Assembly: GCF_034120055.1 (NCBI RefSeq)
Contig: NZ_CP139368.1
Coordinates: 2,790,001 to 2,854,000, forward strand
Source of the DNA: Microbacterium rhizosphaerae
GTDB taxonomy: Bacteria; Actinomycetota; Actinomycetes; Actinomycetales; Microbacteriaceae
DNA: 64,000 bases
Direction of reading: 5' to 3'
A program made the translations under genes and the position numbers. This document shows positions 1 through 9,614 of the stretch, piece after piece (within the stretch, counting starts at the first letter, position 1; the number at the start of each line of letters is the position of its first letter). Under the pieces are notes generated by a model. It ran no database searches, was not told where the DNA came from, and saw nothing but the letters and a program-made list of their open reading frames with translations.

Positions 1-370
1 GGAAGTACGTGCCCGCGAAGAACGCGCGCCCGTCCGGGGTCGTGAAGACGCTGAGCGGCCAGCCGAGGCTGCGGGTGAACGCGCTCGCTGCGGCGAGGTA
101 GGCGTCGTCGACCTCCGGATGCTCCTCGCGGTCCACCTTGACGCTGACGAACCCGTCGGCGAGTTCCGCGGCGATCTGCGGATCGGAGAACGACTCCCGC
201 GCCATCACGTGGCACCAGTGGCAGGTGGAATACCCGATCGACACGAACACCGGGACGGCGCGCCGCCGCGCCTCGGCGAAGGCCTCCTCGCCCCACGGGA
301 ACCACGCGACGGGATTGGTCGCGTGCGCCCTGAGGTAGGGGCTCGCCGAGGTCGCGAGACGCTGGTTCAC
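1..370 (-). CDS. DUF255 thioredoxin-domain protein (partial, C-terminus off the left edge)
   Basis: This is the N-terminal 123 codons of a YyaL/spermatogenesis-associated-protein-20-like protein. Translating the minus strand from GTG at 370 gives an N-terminus with [18 protein letters not shown], then the hallmark [14 protein letters not shown] and [12 protein letters not shown], all diagnostic of the DUF255 thioredoxin-like fold. Members of this family usually carry a long glycosidase-like alpha/alpha toroid after this domain, which would lie beyond the window. The cellular role of the family is poorly defined; a cytoplasmic thiol-redox or sugar-related function is usually assumed. The GTG lies 10 nt after the stop of the aldo/keto reductase gene, so the two are probably one transcript. 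I chose this start because it sits directly before the conserved N-terminal block. Confidence 0.9.
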   Translation of the reverse strand, partial: MNQRLATSASPYLRAHATNPVAWFPWGEEAFAEARRRAVPVFVSIGYSTCHWCHVMARESFSDPQIAAELADGFVSVKVDREEHPEVDDAYLAAASAFTRSLGWPLSVFTTPDGRAFFAGTYF

Positions 371-380
371 GGCACCCGGC

Positions 381-1229
<849 letters not shown>

Positions 1230-1258
1230 GGAGGGCGCCCCCTGGTGCGGGCGGGCGA

Positions 1259-1264
1259 TACGAT
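1259..1264 (+). promoter_or_regulatory. Leaderless -10 element for hrpA
   Basis: TACGAT followed by 8 nt and the GTG start codon of hrpA. The AKR and hrpA promoters lie back to back in 55 bp. Confidence 0.5.
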
Positions 1265-1272
1265 CGAAGGCT

Positions 1273-4200
1273 GTGTCCGCCGCCGAACCCCTCATCACAT
1301 ACCCGCCGGAGCTGCCCGTCAGCGCCGCGCGGGACGAGATCGCGCGCGCGATCCGCGACCACCAGGTCGTGATCGTCGCCGGTGCGACCGGGTCGGGCAA
1401 GACGACGCAGCTGCCGAAGATCTGCCTCGAGCTCGGCCGCACGACGATCGCGCACACGCAGCCCCGCCGCATCGCGGCGCGCACGATCGCAGAGCGCATC
1501 GCGGAGGAGCTGCATACTCCCCTCGGCGGCATCGTCGGCTACAAGGTGCGCTTCACCGACAAGGTGTCGGCCGACACGCGCGTCGCGCTCATGACCGACG
1601 GCATCCTGCTCAACGAGATCCACCGCGACCGGATGCTGCGCCGCTACGACACGATCATCGTGGACGAGGCGCACGAGCGGTCGCTGAACGTGGACTTCCT
1701 GCTCGGCTACCTCCGGCGCCTGCTCCCGAAGCGACCGGATCTCAAGGTCGTCATCACGAGCGCGACGATCGACCCGGAGAGCTTCGCGAAGCACTTCGCG
1801 GATGCCGCCGGCCGACCCGCACCCATCATCGAGGTGTCGGGCCGCACCTACCCGGTCGAGATCCGCTACCGCGGCGGCGACGACGAGTCCGCCGAGGGGG
1901 ACGAGGGCGGCGACGCCGGCCGAGACGACGTCGACGGCATCCTCGGCGCCCTCCGCGAGCTGGACCGCGAGCCCGCGGGCGACGTCCTCGTCTTCCTCCC
2001 CGGCGAGGCGGAGATCCGGGATGCCGCGGATGCCGTGCGCGGCATGTACGCGAAGGATGCCGCGCCCACCGAGGTGCTCCCGCTCTACGGCCGGCTCTCC
2101 GCCGCCGAGCAGCACCGGGTGTTCGAGCGTCCCTCGACAGGCTCGGGAACCAGGATGGCGGGTGTGCGCCGCCGGGTCATCCTGTCGACGAACGTCGCCG
2201 AGACGAGCCTCACGGTGCCCGGCATCCGGTACGTGGTCGACACGGGTACCGCGCGCATCTCGCGGTACAGCAATCGCAGCAAGATCCAGCGACTGCCGAT
2301 CGAGGCCATCTCGCAGGCGTCGGCGCAGCAGCGGTCGGGCCGCGCGGGCCGCACGGCGCCCGGCATCGCGATCCGTCTGTACACCGAGGAGGATTTCGAC
2401 CGGCGTCCGGAGTTCACGGAGCCGGAGATCCTGCGCACGAGCCTCGCGAGCGTCATCCTGCAGATGCTCTCGCTCGGGTTCGGCGACATCCAGGCGTTCC
2501 CGTTCCTCACTCCTCCGGACTCGCGCGGCGTCAAGGCGGCGTTCGACCTGCTCATCGAGCTCGGCGCGGTGTCGGCTCGGCACGGTGCCCGCGATGGCCG
2601 CGATGGCGGTGCCGCCGGCGGCGGCCAGCACACCCTCACCGACACCGGGCGTGAGATCGCCCGGCTGCCGATCGATCCGCGCTTCGCCCGCATGCTGATC
2701 GAGGCGCGCCGCACCGGGGTGCTGCCCGCGGTGCAGGCCATCGTCGCGGGCCTGTCGATCCAGGACGTGCGCGAGCGGCCCGAGGACCGCCGCGAGGAGG
2801 CCGACCGGCTGCACGCGCGCTTCACCGACCCGACGAGCGACTTCCTGACGCTCCTGAACCTCTGGAACCACCTCCAGGAGCAGCAGCGAGAGCTCGGGTC
2901 GAGCGCCTTCCGCCGCCTGTGCCGGGCGGAGCACCTCAACTACGTGCGCGTGCGCGAATGGTTCGACGTGCACCGGCAGCTCCAGACGCTCATCCGCGGC
3001 CCCGAGCGGCGCAGCGGCGAGACGACGGCGGAACCGGATGCGGTGCACCGCGCGATCCTCGCCGGGCTCCTGTCGCACATCGGCATCGTGGACGAGCGGT
3101 CGTCCGGTGCCGCCCGCGGCCCCGCGAGCAAGGGCAAGCCGGTCCGGCCCGTCACGCAGTACCTCGGCGCGCGGGGCGCGCGGTTCGCGATCTTCCCCGG
3201 TTCGGGTCTGCGCCGGTCTCCGAGCGCGTCGCGGGGTCAGCCCGCGGCCGTGATGGCCGCCGAGCTCGTCGAGACGAGCCGGCTCTTCGCCCGCACCGTC
3301 GCGGCGATCGACCCCGCGTGGGCGGAGCCGCTGGCGGGCGACCTCGCGAAGCGGCAGCTGAGCGACCCGCACTGGTCGAAGGATGCGGGGGCCGCCGTGG
3401 CCGCCGAGAAGGTGACGCTGTTCGGCGTCGAGATCGTGCCGCGGCGCCGCGTGCAGCTCTCCCGCATCGACCGCCCGCTCGCGCGCGAGATGTTCATCCG
3501 GCACGCGCTGGTCGAGGAGGAGTGGGATCCGACCCGCCTGGACAAGCGGCTGACGGCCTTCGCCCGCCGCAACCTCGAACTGCGCCACCGGCTCGAGAAG
3601 ATCGAGGAGCGCCAGCGTCGCCGCGACATCCTCGCCGGCGACGAGACGGTGTTCGCGTTCTACGACGCACGCATCCCGGCCGACGTGTTCGACGTGCGCT
3701 CGTTCGAGGCCTGGTGGAAGGACGCGCAGCCCCGGACGCCGCGCCTGCTCGACATGTCCGAGGCCGACCTCGCAGAGGATGCATCCCGAGCCGACGAGCG
3801 CGAGTTCCCCGCGCGCTGGCGCCAGGGCGACCAGGTGCTCTCGCTCGCCTACCGGTTCGAGCCGGGAGCCCCCGACGACGGCGTGACGGTCGTCGTGCCG
3901 ATCGCGCTGCTGCAGCAGCTGAGGCCGGACGGCTTCGACTGGCAGGTGCCCGGCATGCGCGACGAGCTCGTCACGGGTCTGCTGCGCGCCCTGCCGAAGG
4001 CGATCCGGCGGCATGTCGTGCCTGCGGCGGACTGGGCCGCGAAGCTGTCCGAGGAGCTGAAGGGCGCGGGCCCGGAGTCGCACCGGGGGCTGCCGCCGCT
4101 GACGCTGCGCGCCGCGCTGGCCGCCCGCATCCAGCGCGTCGCGAACCAGCCCGTGACCGCCGACGACTTCGAGCTCGATCGGGTGCCCGAGCACCTGCGG

Positions 4201-5250
4201 ATGTCGTTCCGCGCGCTCGACGAGCGCGGTCGTCCCGTCGCGTCGGGCCGCGATCTTGCGGAACTCCAGGAGCGCCTCTCGGAGAGATCGCGCACCGCCG
4301 TGCAGAAGACGCTCACCCGGGCGACGCCGCCGTCGGCGATGCGTCCGACGGTGCCGTCGGCGGGCCCATCCGCCTTCGCCGAGCGCACGGGTCTGACCGC
4401 GTGGGATCTCGACGAGCTGCCCCGCGTCGTCGACACCAGGGTGGCCGGTGGCGTCGTGCGCGGCTACCCGGCGCTCGTCGACGAGGGCTCCACGGTGGCG
4501 ACCCGCATCGAGGCGACGCCCGCGGCCGCCGAGCGCGCGACGGCCGCCGGCGTCCGTCGTCTCGTGCTGCTCGCCGTGCCGTCGGCTGCTCCCTACGTGC
4601 TCGAGCACCTCACGTCCGCGGAGAAGCTCGCCCTCGCGGCATCCCCCTACCCGTCCGCGAAGGCGCTCATCGAGGACGCGCGCGTGGCGGTGGCGGATGC
4701 TGTCATCCGCCGGATCGCGCCGTCCGGCGTCGTGCGCACGACGGCCGAGTTCGCGGCCGTGCGCGACGCGTTCTCGGCCGCAGCCGTGGACGAGGTCTTC
4801 GCGTGCGTCTCGCTGGCGGCCCGCATCCTGACCCGCTCGCGAGACGTCGAGCGCGCGGTGAAGGCGCAGACGAGCATGGCGCTCATCGGCCCGCTCGGCG
4901 ACATCCGCGCGCAGCTCGGGGGACTCGTCTTCCCCGGGTTCGTCTCCCGCACGGGGGTCGAGCGCCTGCAGCACGTGCCGCGGTACCTCGAGGGCGCGAT
5001 CGTCCGACTCCAGGGCCTGGCCGACAATCCGGGACGCGACCGCGCCTGGATGACCGAGTTCGAGCGCGCCACGACCGCCTTCACCGACGCCGGAGGCGGC
5101 ATCCCGCCCGCGCCCGGCGCACCGGGACACCTCGTCCACGCGCGCTGGCTCCTGGAGGAGTACCGCGTCAGCCTGTTCGCGCAGCGCCTGGGCACGGCGG
5201 AGCCGGTGTCGCTCCCGCGCATCCTGAAGACGCTGACGCAAGGGGGTTGA
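1273..5250 (+). CDS. hrpA: ATP-dependent RNA helicase HrpA
   Basis: A 1325-residue DEAH-box RNA helicase, close to the usual ~1300 residues of HrpA. Walker A GATGSGKTT is at about residues 38-46, the DEAH box (IIVDEAHERSL) at 131-134, SATIDPESF is motif III, and NVAETSLTVPGI plus QRSGRAGRTAPG are motifs V and VI. After the helicase core come the HA2/ratchet and OB regions and the long C-terminal DUF3418 region typical of HrpA. The enzyme acts on RNA in the cytoplasm; in other bacteria HrpA is linked to mRNA processing and rescue of stalled ribosomes. The GTG start follows a -10 hexamer and has no SD. Residues ~287-293 (PSTGSGT) come from a short dispersed repeat inserted in frame between the helicase motifs, a position where homologues are normally shorter. 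Confidence 0.95.
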   Translation: MSAAEPLITYPPELPVSAARDEIARAIRDHQVVIVAGATGSGKTTQLPKICLELGRTTIAHTQPRRIAARTIAERIAEELHTPLGGIVGYKVRFTDKVSADTRVALMTDGILLNEIHRDRMLRRYDTIIVDEAHERSLNVDFLLGYLRRLLPKRPDLKVVITSATIDPESFAKHFADAAGRPAPIIEVSGRTYPVEIRYRGGDDESAEGDEGGDAGRDDVDGILGALRELDREPAGDVLVFLPGEAEIRDAADAVRGMYAKDAAPTEVLPLYGRLSAAEQHRVFERPSTGSGTRMAGVRRRVILSTNVAETSLTVPGIRYVVDTGTARISRYSNRSKIQRLPIEAISQASAQQRSGRAGRTAPGIAIRLYTEEDFDRRPEFTEPEILRTSLASVILQMLSLGFGDIQAFPFLTPPDSRGVKAAFDLLIELGAVSARHGARDGRDGGAAGGGQHTLTDTGREIARLPIDPRFARMLIEARRTGVLPAVQAIVAGLSIQDVRERPEDRREEADRLHARFTDPTSDFLTLLNLWNHLQEQQRELGSSAFRRLCRAEHLNYVRVREWFDVHRQLQTLIRGPERRSGETTAEPDAVHRAILAGLLSHIGIVDERSSGAARGPASKGKPVRPVTQYLGARGARFAIFPGSGLRRSPSASRGQPAAVMAAELVETSRLFARTVAAIDPAWAEPLAGDLAKRQLSDPHWSKDAGAAVAAEKVTLFGVEIVPRRRVQLSRIDRPLAREMFIRHALVEEEWDPTRLDKRLTAFARRNLELRHRLEKIEERQRRRDILAGDETVFAFYDARIPADVFDVRSFEAWWKDAQPRTPRLLDMSEADLAEDASRADEREFPARWRQGDQVLSLAYRFEPGAPDDGVTVVVPIALLQQLRPDGFDWQVPGMRDELVTGLLRALPKAIRRHVVPAADWAAKLSEELKGAGPESHRGLPPLTLRAALAARIQRVANQPVTADDFELDRVPEHLRMSFRALDERGRPVASGRDLAELQERLSERSRTAVQKTLTRATPPSAMRPTVPSAGPSAFAERTGLTAWDLDELPRVVDTRVAGGVVRGYPALVDEGSTVATRIEATPAAAERATAAGVRRLVLLAVPSAAPYVLEHLTSAEKLALAASPYPSAKALIEDARVAVADAVIRRIAPSGVVRTTAEFAAVRDAFSAAAVDEVFACVSLAARILTRSRDVERAVKAQTSMALIGPLGDIRAQLGGLVFPGFVSRTGVERLQHVPRYLEGAIVRLQGLADNPGRDRAWMTEFERATTAFTDAGGGIPPAPGAPGHLVHARWLLEEYRVSLFAQRLGTAEPVSLPRILKTLTQGG
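2129..2151 (+). repeat. Dispersed short palindromic-like repeat inside hrpA
   Basis: The 17-bp core CCCTCGACAGGCTCGGG is identical, on the opposite strand, to a copy in the clp gene at 22527-22550. It can fold into an imperfect hairpin and is read in frame as PSTGSGT in both proteins. It looks like a miniature REP-type element tolerated within coding sequence. Confidence 0.65.
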
Positions 5251-5366
5251 CCGCAGGCTCATGCGGCACCACGCTCGGAGACACCGGCGATCCGATGGTC
5301 CTCGACCTCGACGTCCACGACAGCGAGAAGGGAATGCAGCGACCGCCTGACGCGGTTGCGCCCACC

Positions 5367-6320
5367 ATGGCACGCGCGATCCAGTACACCGAATTCGGCG
5401 GACCCGAGGTCCTCACGCTCGTCGACATCCCGGACCCCGAGCCCGGGAAGGGGGAGGTGGCGGTCCGCGTGGAGGCGGTCGGCATCAACCCGGTCGAGTG
5501 GAAGCAGCGCTCGGCGCTACGCGACACGGGGCGGATCACGTCGCCCCGCAGGCCCGGCTCCGACGCCGCCGGTGTCGTCACCGCCGTCGGCAAAGGCGTG
5601 GAGGGCCTGCGCGTCGGGGAGCCGGTCGTCGTCTTCCTGGCGACGGGCACCTACGCGACCGATATCGCCGTCCCCGCCTCGCACGTGCAGCCGCGACCTC
5701 CGGCCGTGTCGGCGGCGGAGGGCGCGGCCCTCGGCATCCCGGTCGGCACGGCCTACCAGACCGTGCGCTCGCTCGCGGTCGGCCCGGGCGACACGCTGCT
5801 GATCCACGGCGGCTCGGGTGCCGTCGGCCAGGCGGCGATCCAGTTCGCCCGGATGTGGGGCGCCACGGTCGTCGCGACGACCTCCGCTCGCCGCGCGCAG
5901 CGCGTGCAGGACCTCGGCGCCACGCCGGTCGGCTACGAGAGCGAGGGCCTGGAGGACCGCATCCTCGCCGCCGCCCCGCAGGGCATCACGGCGGCCATCG
6001 ACATCGCCGGCACCGACAAGGCCATCGAGGCCTCGCTCGGGCTCGTCCGGGATCACGGGCGCATCGCGACCCTCGTGCGGGGGGCGGATGCTGCGCGCCT
6101 CGGCATCCGGGCCTTCTCGGGCGGCTCCCCCGAGCCGCTCACGCCGCTCGAGCTGGCGTGGCGCGCCGAGGCGATCCCGGTCGCGCTCGCGCTCATGGCC
6201 CACGGCGCGTTCGCCGTCGAGCTCGGGCCGTCCTATCCGCTGGCCGAGGCGTCCGAGGCGCAGCGGATCGTGCAGTCGGGCGTCGACGGGAAGGTCGTCC
6301 TGCTGCCCTGGGGCGATTAG
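5367..6320 (+). CDS. NADP-dependent zinc-free quinone-oxidoreductase-like protein (MDR superfamily)
   Basis: A 317-residue medium-chain dehydrogenase/reductase. It begins with ARAIQYTEFGGPEVL, the usual start of this subfamily, followed by VGINPVEWKQRS in the GroES-like domain and the nucleotide-binding loop LIHGGSGAVGQAAIQFA. Structural-zinc cysteines are absent, as in quinone oxidoreductases. It is expected to reduce quinones or enones with NADPH in the cytoplasm; the substrate is unknown. Upstream in-frame ATGs exist at 5295 and 5334 and the frame is open far upstream, but the family N-terminus fits the ATG at 5367. Its TAG stop overlaps the stop of the convergent sulfurtransferase by 2 nt. 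Confidence 0.88.
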   Translation: MARAIQYTEFGGPEVLTLVDIPDPEPGKGEVAVRVEAVGINPVEWKQRSALRDTGRITSPRRPGSDAAGVVTAVGKGVEGLRVGEPVVVFLATGTYATDIAVPASHVQPRPPAVSAAEGAALGIPVGTAYQTVRSLAVGPGDTLLIHGGSGAVGQAAIQFARMWGATVVATTSARRAQRVQDLGATPVGYESEGLEDRILAAAPQGITAAIDIAGTDKAIEASLGLVRDHGRIATLVRGADAARLGIRAFSGGSPEPLTPLELAWRAEAIPVALALMAHGAFAVELGPSYPLAEASEAQRIVQSGVDGKVVLLPWGD

Positions 6321-7159
6321 GCCCCGGGCTCGGCGCCCGTCGCGACGGGCATGCCCGGAGTGTGGGACCACGCGCTCCACGAACCCGGGTAGACCGTGAC
6401 GTCCACGCCCGCGATCTCTCCGGCCAGAGCGGTGTGCGCCGCGGTGACGCCCGACCCGCAGTACGCGGCGACCGGGACCGCCTCGGTCGCGCCGATCGCG
6501 GCGAACGCGGCGCGCAGCTCCTCGCGTGAGCGGAACCGTCCACGCTCGAGCAGCGTGGCAGCGGGCAGGTTCACCGCGCCGGGGACGTGCCCCGCGATCG
6601 GGTCGTACGGCTCCACCTCGCCGCGGTAGCGCTCGGCCGCGCGGGCGTCGATGAGCACCCCCGACTCCGGCCAGCGGGCCGCCCCGGCGGTGTCGACGAC
6701 GCCCTCGGTCGGCTCGTTCACCACGACGTCGCCCGGCTCCGGGACGACGTCACCCTTCTCGAGCGGGAGCCCGGCCTCGGTCCAGGCGGTGATCCCGCCA
6801 TCGAGCACGCGGACGTCGGCGACGCCCCCCTGTCGCAGCAGCCACCACGCGCGGGCGGCCGCCACGGAGTTGTAGTCGTCGCACACGACGACGGTGTCGC
6901 CGGTGTCCACTCCCCACCGTCGGGCGGCCGCCTGCAGCACGCCGGGCGCCGGCAGGGGGTGGCGCCCGTCCTCCGGACGGCCGTGCGTCGACAGCTCGGT
7001 GCCCATGTCGATGTACACGGCGCCGGGGATGTGGCCGGCGAGGTACAGCTGACGCCCGTCGTCCCGAGCGAGGTCCCACCGGGCGTCGAGGACGCGCGGC
7101 GGGGTGTCGGAGGCGAGGAGGGCGGACAGCTCGGCGGCGGAGACGATGGGCGATGGCAT
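6317..7159 (-). CDS. Sulfurtransferase (thiosulfate / 3-mercaptopyruvate type, two rhodanese domains)
   Basis: A 280-residue tandem-rhodanese protein. The N-terminal inactive domain carries VLDARWDL and YLAGHIPGAVYID; the C-terminal catalytic domain has LIDARAAERYRGE and the active-site loop CGSGVTA with nucleophile Cys234. This loop sequence is the one seen in many bacterial sulfurtransferases of the SseA/rhodanese group, which move sulfane sulfur from thiosulfate or mercaptopyruvate to thiols or cyanide. It diverges from the O-acetylhomoserine sulfhydrylase gene, a sensible sulfur-metabolism pairing. The ATG at 7159 follows CAGGAT plus a 6-nt spacer, consistent with leaderless expression. 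Confidence 0.92.
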   Translation of the reverse strand: MPSPIVSAAELSALLASDTPPRVLDARWDLARDDGRQLYLAGHIPGAVYIDMGTELSTHGRPEDGRHPLPAPGVLQAAARRWGVDTGDTVVVCDDYNSVAAARAWWLLRQGGVADVRVLDGGITAWTEAGLPLEKGDVVPEPGDVVVNEPTEGVVDTAGAARWPESGVLIDARAAERYRGEVEPYDPIAGHVPGAVNLPAATLLERGRFRSREELRAAFAAIGATEAVPVAAYCGSGVTAAHTALAGEIAGVDVTVYPGSWSAWSHTPGMPVATGAEPGA

Positions 7160-7230
7160 CCTCCCATCCTGCCCGCAACAGTTCGACACACGCCCTGGGC
7201 TGCGCAGGGCGTCGGCCCGACAATGGGTGG

Positions 7231-8574
7231 ATGCCCGATTCGACCGACTGTCCCGCGCCCGCGAGCTCCTTCGCGACGGCGCAGATCCAGGCCGGGTACG
7301 CCGCGGGGGTCGCGCAGCACACGTCGGTCCCCCCCATCTACCAGTCGAACGCCTTCGAGTTCTCGTCGCTGAGCGAGGCGCGCGACCTGTTCGCCCTGCG
7401 CCGCGACGGCAACATCTACTCCCGGGCGGCCAACCCGACGGTCGCGGTGTTCGAGCAGCGCGTCGCGGCCCTCGAGGGCGGCATCGGCGCGGCCGGCGTG
7501 GCCTCGGGCCAGGCGGCTGTGGCGGTCGCGCTGCTCGCACTCGCGAAGTCCGGCGAGCACATCGTCGCGGCGCGCCAGCTCTACGGCGGCACGATCGACC
7601 TGCTCGCCGACACCTTCGTCGACTGGGGCATCGAGACGACCTTCGTCGACCAGCACGACATCGACGCGTGGCGCGCCGCGGTGCGGCCTACGACCCGGGC
7701 GCTGTTCGGGGAGTCGGTCACGAACCCGAACGCCGAGGTGCTCGACGTGCGCGCGGTGGCCGACGTCGCGCACGAGGCGGGCGTGCCGCTCGTGATCGAC
7801 AACACCGTCGCGACCCCGTTCCTGCAGCGCACGAAGGACTTCGGCGCCGACATCGCGGTGCACTCCGCCACCAAGTTCCTGGGCGGCCACGGCACGTCGC
7901 TCGCGGGAGTCGTCGTCGACCTCGGCACGTTCGACTTCTCGGCCGAGCCGGAGCGCTGGCCGCAGCTGAACGCGCCCTACCAGCGCGTCCCCGGCGGCAC
8001 GCTCGTGGAGCGCTACGGGAAGACCGCCTCCCCGTACATCGCGCTCGTGAAGACAAAGTACGTGCACGACCTCGGCCCATCGCTGTCGGCGTTCAACGCC
8101 TTCCAGCTGTTGCAGGGCATCGAGACGCTGGATCTGCGGATGCGGCGGCACAGCGCCTCCGCGCTGGTCGTCGCCCGCTTCCTCGACACCCATCCCGCTG
8201 TGGCTCGGGTGAACCACCCCGGCCTGGAGTCGAATCGCGGCTACGCCGCCGCGCAGACGTACCTGCCGCGGGGCGCCGCATCCGTCTTCTCCTTCGACCT
8301 GCGCTCGACAGGCGATCCCGAAGCTGACTTCGCGCTGGTCGAGCGGGTCATCGGCGCCCTCGAGATCGTGCGTCTCGTCGCGAACATCGGCGACGCACGC
8401 ACCCTGGTCGCGCACCCCGCGTCCATGACGCACAGCCACATGCCGCCCGCGATGCTCGCCGAGGCCGGCATCACGTCGACGACGGTGCGGCTGTCGGTCG
8501 GCCTCGAAGACGCCGACGACGTCATCGCCGACCTCGACCGCGCCCTCGCCGTGGTGCTCACCGCCGTCGGCTGA
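7231..8574 (+). CDS. metY: O-acetylhomoserine aminocarboxypropyltransferase / cysteine synthase
   Basis: A 447-residue PLP enzyme of the Cys/Met metabolism family. It shows the MetY-type start [20 protein letters not shown], the phosphate-binding [14 protein letters not shown], and the PLP lysine in [13 protein letters not shown] (Lys215). The length of about 430-450 residues and the long insert before GGTLVERYG distinguish MetY from the shorter MetB/MetC. It makes homocysteine (or cysteine) from O-acetylhomoserine (or O-acetylserine) and sulfide in the cytoplasm. The start at 7231 was preferred because the family N-terminus begins soon after and GACAAT lies 6 nt upstream, matching the local leaderless pattern. 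I see no SAM riboswitch in the 71-bp gap to the sulfurtransferase gene. Confidence 0.93.
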   Translation: MPDSTDCPAPASSFATAQIQAGYAAGVAQHTSVPPIYQSNAFEFSSLSEARDLFALRRDGNIYSRAANPTVAVFEQRVAALEGGIGAAGVASGQAAVAVALLALAKSGEHIVAARQLYGGTIDLLADTFVDWGIETTFVDQHDIDAWRAAVRPTTRALFGESVTNPNAEVLDVRAVADVAHEAGVPLVIDNTVATPFLQRTKDFGADIAVHSATKFLGGHGTSLAGVVVDLGTFDFSAEPERWPQLNAPYQRVPGGTLVERYGKTASPYIALVKTKYVHDLGPSLSAFNAFQLLQGIETLDLRMRRHSASALVVARFLDTHPAVARVNHPGLESNRGYAAAQTYLPRGAASVFSFDLRSTGDPEADFALVERVIGALEIVRLVANIGDARTLVAHPASMTHSHMPPAMLAEAGITSTTVRLSVGLEDADDVIADLDRALAVVLTAVG

Positions 8575-8592
8575 GCCCCCGTCCGACCCCGA

Positions 8593-8598
8593 TAGGCT
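8593..8598 (+). promoter_or_regulatory. Leaderless -10 element for the Gfo/Idh/MocA gene
   Basis: TAGGCT then a 7-nt spacer and ATG; no ribosome binding site is visible. Confidence 0.5.
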
Positions 8599-8605
8599 CG
8601 GCGAC

Positions 8606-9586
8606 ATGACCGGCCTTCGATGGGGAATCCTCGCCACGGGCGGAATCGCCCACGCCTTCACCCGCGACCTGCGCACCGCTGGACTCGACGTCGCGGCGGT
8701 GGGCTCACGACGGAGGGATGCGGCGGACGCCTTCGCCGGCGAGTTCGACATCCCTCGCGCGCACGACTCGTACAAGGCCCTGGTGGAAGACCCGGGCGTC
8801 GACATCGTCTACATCGCCACGCCGCATCCCTCGCACGCCGGCAACGCGATCCTCGCCCTCGAGCACGGCAAGCACGTCATCGTCGAGAAGCCGTTCACGC
8901 TCACCGGCGCCGAGGCCGAGCGCGTCCGCGACGCCGCCCGCTCCGCGGGCCTGCTCGCCATGGAGGCGATGTGGACGCGCTATCTGCCGCACATCCAGCG
9001 CGTGCGCGAGCTCGTCCGCTCCGGCGCCCTCGGCGAGGTTCGCACGGTGTTCGCCGACCACACGCAGAAGATCTCGTCGGACCCGGCCCATCGCCTCAAC
9101 GCGCTCGAGCTCGGCGGTGGCGCGCTGCTCGATCTCGGCATCTACCCGATCTCCTTCGCCTGGGACATGCTCGGGGCGCCGACGGCGATCACCGCGCAGG
9201 CGCGCCTGTCCGAGACGGGCGCCGACACCGAGGTGGCGACGATCTTCACGCATGCATCCGGTGCGCTGTCGACGTCGGTCTCGTCATCCCGGGCGGTCGG
9301 CCCGAACACCGCCCACATCGTCGGCGACGAGGCGCGCATCGATATCGACCGCGTGTTCTACAGCCCCACGACGTTCCGGCTCACACGTCCGGACGGCGAG
9401 GTCGCCGAGGTCTTCGAATCGCGCGTCGACGGCCGCGGCATGCAGTTCCAGGCTCTCGCCGCAGAGCGGATCATCGCCGAGGGCCGGCGGGACAGCGACC
9501 TCCTCCCCCTCGACGAGACCGTCGCGATCATGCATGCCCTCGACGCCATTCGCGCGCAGATCGGCGTGACATACCCGCAGGAGTGA
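8606..9586 (+). CDS. Gfo/Idh/MocA family NAD(P)-dependent sugar/cyclitol dehydrogenase
   Basis: A 326-residue cytoplasmic oxidoreductase. The Rossmann start WGILATGGIAHAFTRDL binds NAD(P), and IVEKPFTLTGAEAERV contains the family EKP signature with the catalytic lysine. The C-terminal alpha/beta domain has LGGGALLDLGIYPISFAWDM, carrying the conserved GGGALxDxGxY block. Members oxidise or reduce sugars, inositols and related compounds. The gene lies 28 bp upstream of the ROK regulator and two sugar ABC importers, so it probably processes one of the imported carbohydrates (inference from context). Confidence 0.9.
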   Translation: MTGLRWGILATGGIAHAFTRDLRTAGLDVAAVGSRRRDAADAFAGEFDIPRAHDSYKALVEDPGVDIVYIATPHPSHAGNAILALEHGKHVIVEKPFTLTGAEAERVRDAARSAGLLAMEAMWTRYLPHIQRVRELVRSGALGEVRTVFADHTQKISSDPAHRLNALELGGGALLDLGIYPISFAWDMLGAPTAITAQARLSETGADTEVATIFTHASGALSTSVSSSRAVGPNTAHIVGDEARIDIDRVFYSPTTFRLTRPDGEVAEVFESRVDGRGMQFQALAAERIIAEGRRDSDLLPLDETVAIMHALDAIRAQIGVTYPQE

Positions 9587-9602
9587 ATCAGGATCGGCGG
9601 AG

Positions 9603-9608
9603 TACAGT
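9603..9608 (+). promoter_or_regulatory. Leaderless -10 element for the ROK regulator
   Basis: TACAGT, a 6-nt spacer, then GTG. The ROK gene can therefore be transcribed separately from the dehydrogenase gene upstream. Confidence 0.5.
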
Positions 9609-9614
9609 GACTCT

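Noticed and set aside
7160..7230. A SAM riboswitch before the O-acetylhomoserine sulfhydrylase gene
   Set aside because: The 71-bp gap is too short, shared with a divergent start, and the promoter geometry is leaderless.
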